Shown one piece after another: positions 6,714 to 7,620 of a DNA stretch of 7,620 bases. Made by a program: the position numbers and the translations under genes. Under the pieces are notes generated by a model that ran no database searches, had not been told where the DNA came from, and worked only from the letters and a program-made list of their open reading frames with translations. The stretch comes from Treponema sp. (lineage in GTDB: Bacteria > Spirochaetota > Spirochaetia > Treponematales > Treponemataceae), in assembly GCA_017963165.1 (NCBI GenBank), contig JAGCTZ010000157.1:1-7620 (forward strand). The letters run 5' to 3'. The first letter of the stretch is position 1. Each line of letters begins with the position of its first letter.

Positions 6714-6740
6714 CAGTATGTGCATTTTCCGCACATACTG
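6714..6740. other. Perfect 10-bp hairpin in the 3' untranslated region
   Basis: CAGTATGTGC (6714-6723) and GCACATACTG (6731-6740) pair perfectly around the loop ATTTTCC. No T-run follows, so it is not itself a terminator. Outer partial pairings, TTCCT (6706-6710) with AGGAA (6756-6760), lengthen the structure. A competing arm pair, CTTGTCAG (6709-6716) and CTGACAAG (6764-6771), could form instead. It lies between the DUF6261-like stop codon and the true terminator and may protect the mRNA 3' end. Confidence 0.55.
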
Positions 6741-6771
6741 GCAGACAAACTAACTAGGAAATTCTGACAAG

Positions 6772-6798
6772 AAACTGCTACAACCTGTAGCAGTTTTT
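6772..6798 (+). terminator. Intrinsic terminator of the DUF6261-like gene
   Basis: AAACTGCTACA (6772-6782) and TGTAGCAGTTT (6786-6796) form an 11-bp perfect stem around ACC, and the T tract runs to 6798. It is the clearest intrinsic terminator in the window. The A-rich left side also makes it a possible terminator for transcription from the other side. Confidence 0.8.
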
Positions 6799-6846
6799 CA
6801 GTGGGGCATAACCTTCCTTAAATAAACAAAAAACTTGAATATGTAG

Positions 6847-6864
6847 TATAATGCAAACGGCGGT
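6847..6864 (+). promoter_or_regulatory. -10 box and ribosome binding site of the antitoxin gene
   Basis: A consensus TATAAT lies at 6847-6852 with no clear -35 hexamer. GGCGGT (6859-6864), a partial Shine-Dalgarno, is seven bases before ATG 6872. An earlier in-frame ATG at 6851 overlaps the -10 box, so it would be upstream of the transcript and cannot be the start. In toxin-antitoxin operons the antitoxin usually represses this region; no clear operator palindrome is visible. Confidence 0.45.
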
Positions 6865-6871
6865 AAATCAT

Positions 6872-7111
6872 ATGAGTTATGAAGCCTTAGAAAAACAAAT
6901 ACGAGCATTACCTGAAACTGCACAACAAGAAGTAGCGCATTATGTAGGCTATCTGTTGTCACTCTACAATGCAAAAGCTAAAACTGATTCTATAACAGAA
7001 CGTATAAACAAATTTATGCTTGAGAATCCGACTGCATTTGATGAATTTTCACCTGTACAAGAGGCAGGAATTGAGGCAATTAGGGAGCTGACAAAAAATG
7101 ATGAATGGTGA
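6872..7111 (+). CDS. DUF2281-like antitoxin of a toxin-antitoxin pair
   Basis: From ATG 6872 this is a 79-residue protein. The N-terminal part (MSYEALEKQIRALPETAQQEV, then HYVGYLLSLY) has the 'LP...qqEV..yv.yLl' pattern of DUF2281 and related small antitoxins. The middle is charged and likely flexible, and the end (IEAIRELTKNDEW) would normally wrap round and neutralise the toxin. The stop codon overlaps the start of a MazF/PemK toxin reading frame, the standard antitoxin-first arrangement with translational coupling. Because the toxin is truncated, this antitoxin is now an orphan; it may be neutral debris or may still act on a related toxin elsewhere. The start at 6872 rather than 6851 is chosen from the promoter position. 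Confidence 0.65.
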   Translation: MSYEALEKQIRALPETAQQEVAHYVGYLLSLYNAKAKTDSITERINKFMLENPTAFDEFSPVQEAGIEAIRELTKNDEW

Positions 7112-7157
7112 AATCTGGTGGGTTGATTTTGGTATGCCATTCGGAAGCGAACCCTAA
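7098..7157 (+). pseudogene. Truncated MazF/PemK mRNA-interferase toxin (N-terminal remnant)
   Basis: ATG 7098 opens a 19-codon frame, MMNGEIWWVDFGMPFGSEP, then TAA at 7155-7157. The pattern 'GeIWwVdf..P.GSEP' is the conserved first strand and loop of MazF/PemK ribonuclease toxins, which normally continue with 'G.rRPvlivq' and run to about 110 residues. Nothing in the three forward frames to 7270 resembles the missing part, so the remainder has been lost and this is not a single-base frameshift. The remnant overlaps the antitoxin by 14 bases and has its own Shine-Dalgarno (AGGGAG, 7082-7087). It cannot encode an active RNase. Confidence 0.75.
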
Positions 7158-7216
7158 GCTTGTGCTGAATATAGTCTGATGTTTATAAGAATTTTCCCCC
7201 AAAAAAAATGAGTTCA

Positions 7217-7246
7217 TCTGCCGTAGCCAGATGTAGCTGCGGCAGA
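7217..7246 (-). terminator. Hairpin between converging genes, likely terminator of the minus-strand gene
   Basis: TCTGCCGTAGC (7217-7227) and GCTGCGGCAGA (7236-7246) form an 11-bp stem with one non-Watson-Crick pair around an eight-base loop. Read on the minus strand, it comes after the stop at 7270-7272 and is followed, after eight bases, by eight Ts (the A-run at 7201-7208). The gap between stem and T-run is longer than usual. On the plus strand no T-run follows. Confidence 0.4.
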
Positions 7247-7269
7247 CGCCCTTCTTGAAGTTTCTTAGC

Positions 7270-7620
7270 TTATAAAAGCTCAATTTCGTCTTTTAGTTCT
7301 GCAAAAGGACCAGGCACAACGTGAGCACCGCGGTGATTTCCAAAGAAGTCTTCGTTGAAAATTATGTCGCTGCCGTCGCGGTTTTCAAAACGCTGCTCAG
7401 GCTCAAAAGCTGCCCCAAGCATAGCCGTTGAAATTACGCCGGTCTTATATTCACCAATCAACTCAGAAAGATTCGCTTTGAGCACTCCGTCCTTCAGACT
7501 GAACTGTGCCTTTGTCTTGCTCACAAGATTGTCAGTTTCATGCTTGCAGACTGTAGCACCGTTAAAATATGCATTTCCGCCAAGCCATACAGGCAGATGT
7601 CCAAAGTGATAATCTGCAAG
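7270..7620 (-). CDS. Unrecognised protein, C-terminal 116 residues
   Basis: On the minus strand the frame is open from the right edge of the window to TAA at 7270-7272, and the start lies beyond base 7620. An internal GTG near 7524 is not a likely start because the frame continues upstream with ordinary protein sequence (LADYHFGHLPVWLGGNAYF, then NGATVCKHETDNL). The visible part alternates short hydrophobic and polar stretches, as in beta-rich folds. It ends with GAAFEPEQRFENRDGSDIIF, NEDFFGNHRGAHVVPGPF and a short acidic tail. Aromatic and glycine-rich content would fit a carbohydrate-active or binding domain, but I do not recognise the family and make no functional call. It converges on the broken toxin-antitoxin pair. 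Confidence 0.6.
   Translation of the reverse strand, partial: LADYHFGHLPVWLGGNAYFNGATVCKHETDNLVSKTKAQFSLKDGVLKANLSELIGEYKTGVISTAMLGAAFEPEQRFENRDGSDIIFNEDFFGNHRGAHVVPGPFAELKDEIELL

Noticed and set aside
6851..6871. ATG 6851 as the antitoxin start
   Set aside because: It lies inside the TATAAT at 6847-6852, so it would not be in the transcript; ATG 6872 has a better-placed ribosome binding site.
7355..7609. 84-codon plus-strand open frame
   Set aside because: It is antisense to the minus-strand gene at 7270-7620, has no ribosome binding site, and its composition reads as a shadow of that gene.

Overview
The window is an AT-rich bacterial chromosome segment. The proteins and sequence habits (a lipoprotein with a loose lipobox, a membrane-anchored LuxR-type regulator, a DUF6261-like gene, a dispersed GTCGGG/CCCGAC palindrome) fit a host-associated Treponema-like spirochaete. 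This is an inference from protein style; no rRNA or other taxonomic marker is present.

Layout. Positions 1-279 are the C-terminal end of an SPFH/Band 7 protein. After a 159-bp gap with small GC-rich palindromes comes a lipoprotein related to S41 (C-terminal processing) peptidases (439-1722). A 75-bp gap holding a REP-like palindrome separates it from a multi-span membrane protein with a C-terminal LuxR-type helix-turn-helix (1798-2511), which ends at a hairpin terminator. A separate promoter region leads to a 997-residue single-chain restriction-methylation enzyme of the MmeI (type IIL) kind (2644-5637). The nuclease motif, methylase motifs and target-recognition region are all in one protein. 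Its middle third is much poorer in GC than its two ends, which suggests exchange of the specificity-determining part.

The most distinctive object follows directly. It is an array of seven 19-bp near-perfect palindromes (5637-5891) spaced 37, 40, 41, 41, 40 and 37 bp apart. The spacers are also repeats and are ordered A-B-C-C-B-A. The first palindrome overlaps the stop codon of the restriction gene and the last lies about 45 bp upstream of a good promoter. A strong Shine-Dalgarno follows, then a helical protein of unknown function resembling DUF6261 (6007-6702). This gene ends in a hairpin plus a clear intrinsic terminator.

The right end holds the remnant of a toxin-antitoxin operon: an intact DUF2281-like antitoxin (6872-7111) overlapping a MazF/PemK toxin cut off after 19 codons (7098-7157). 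It converges on the C-terminal 116 residues of an unrecognised minus-strand gene that runs off the window (7270-7620).

Taken together, this is an accessory region: a defence enzyme with a mosaic structure, a decayed toxin-antitoxin pair, and a palindrome array next to an orphan gene. The array with its neighbour is the best candidate for something undescribed.
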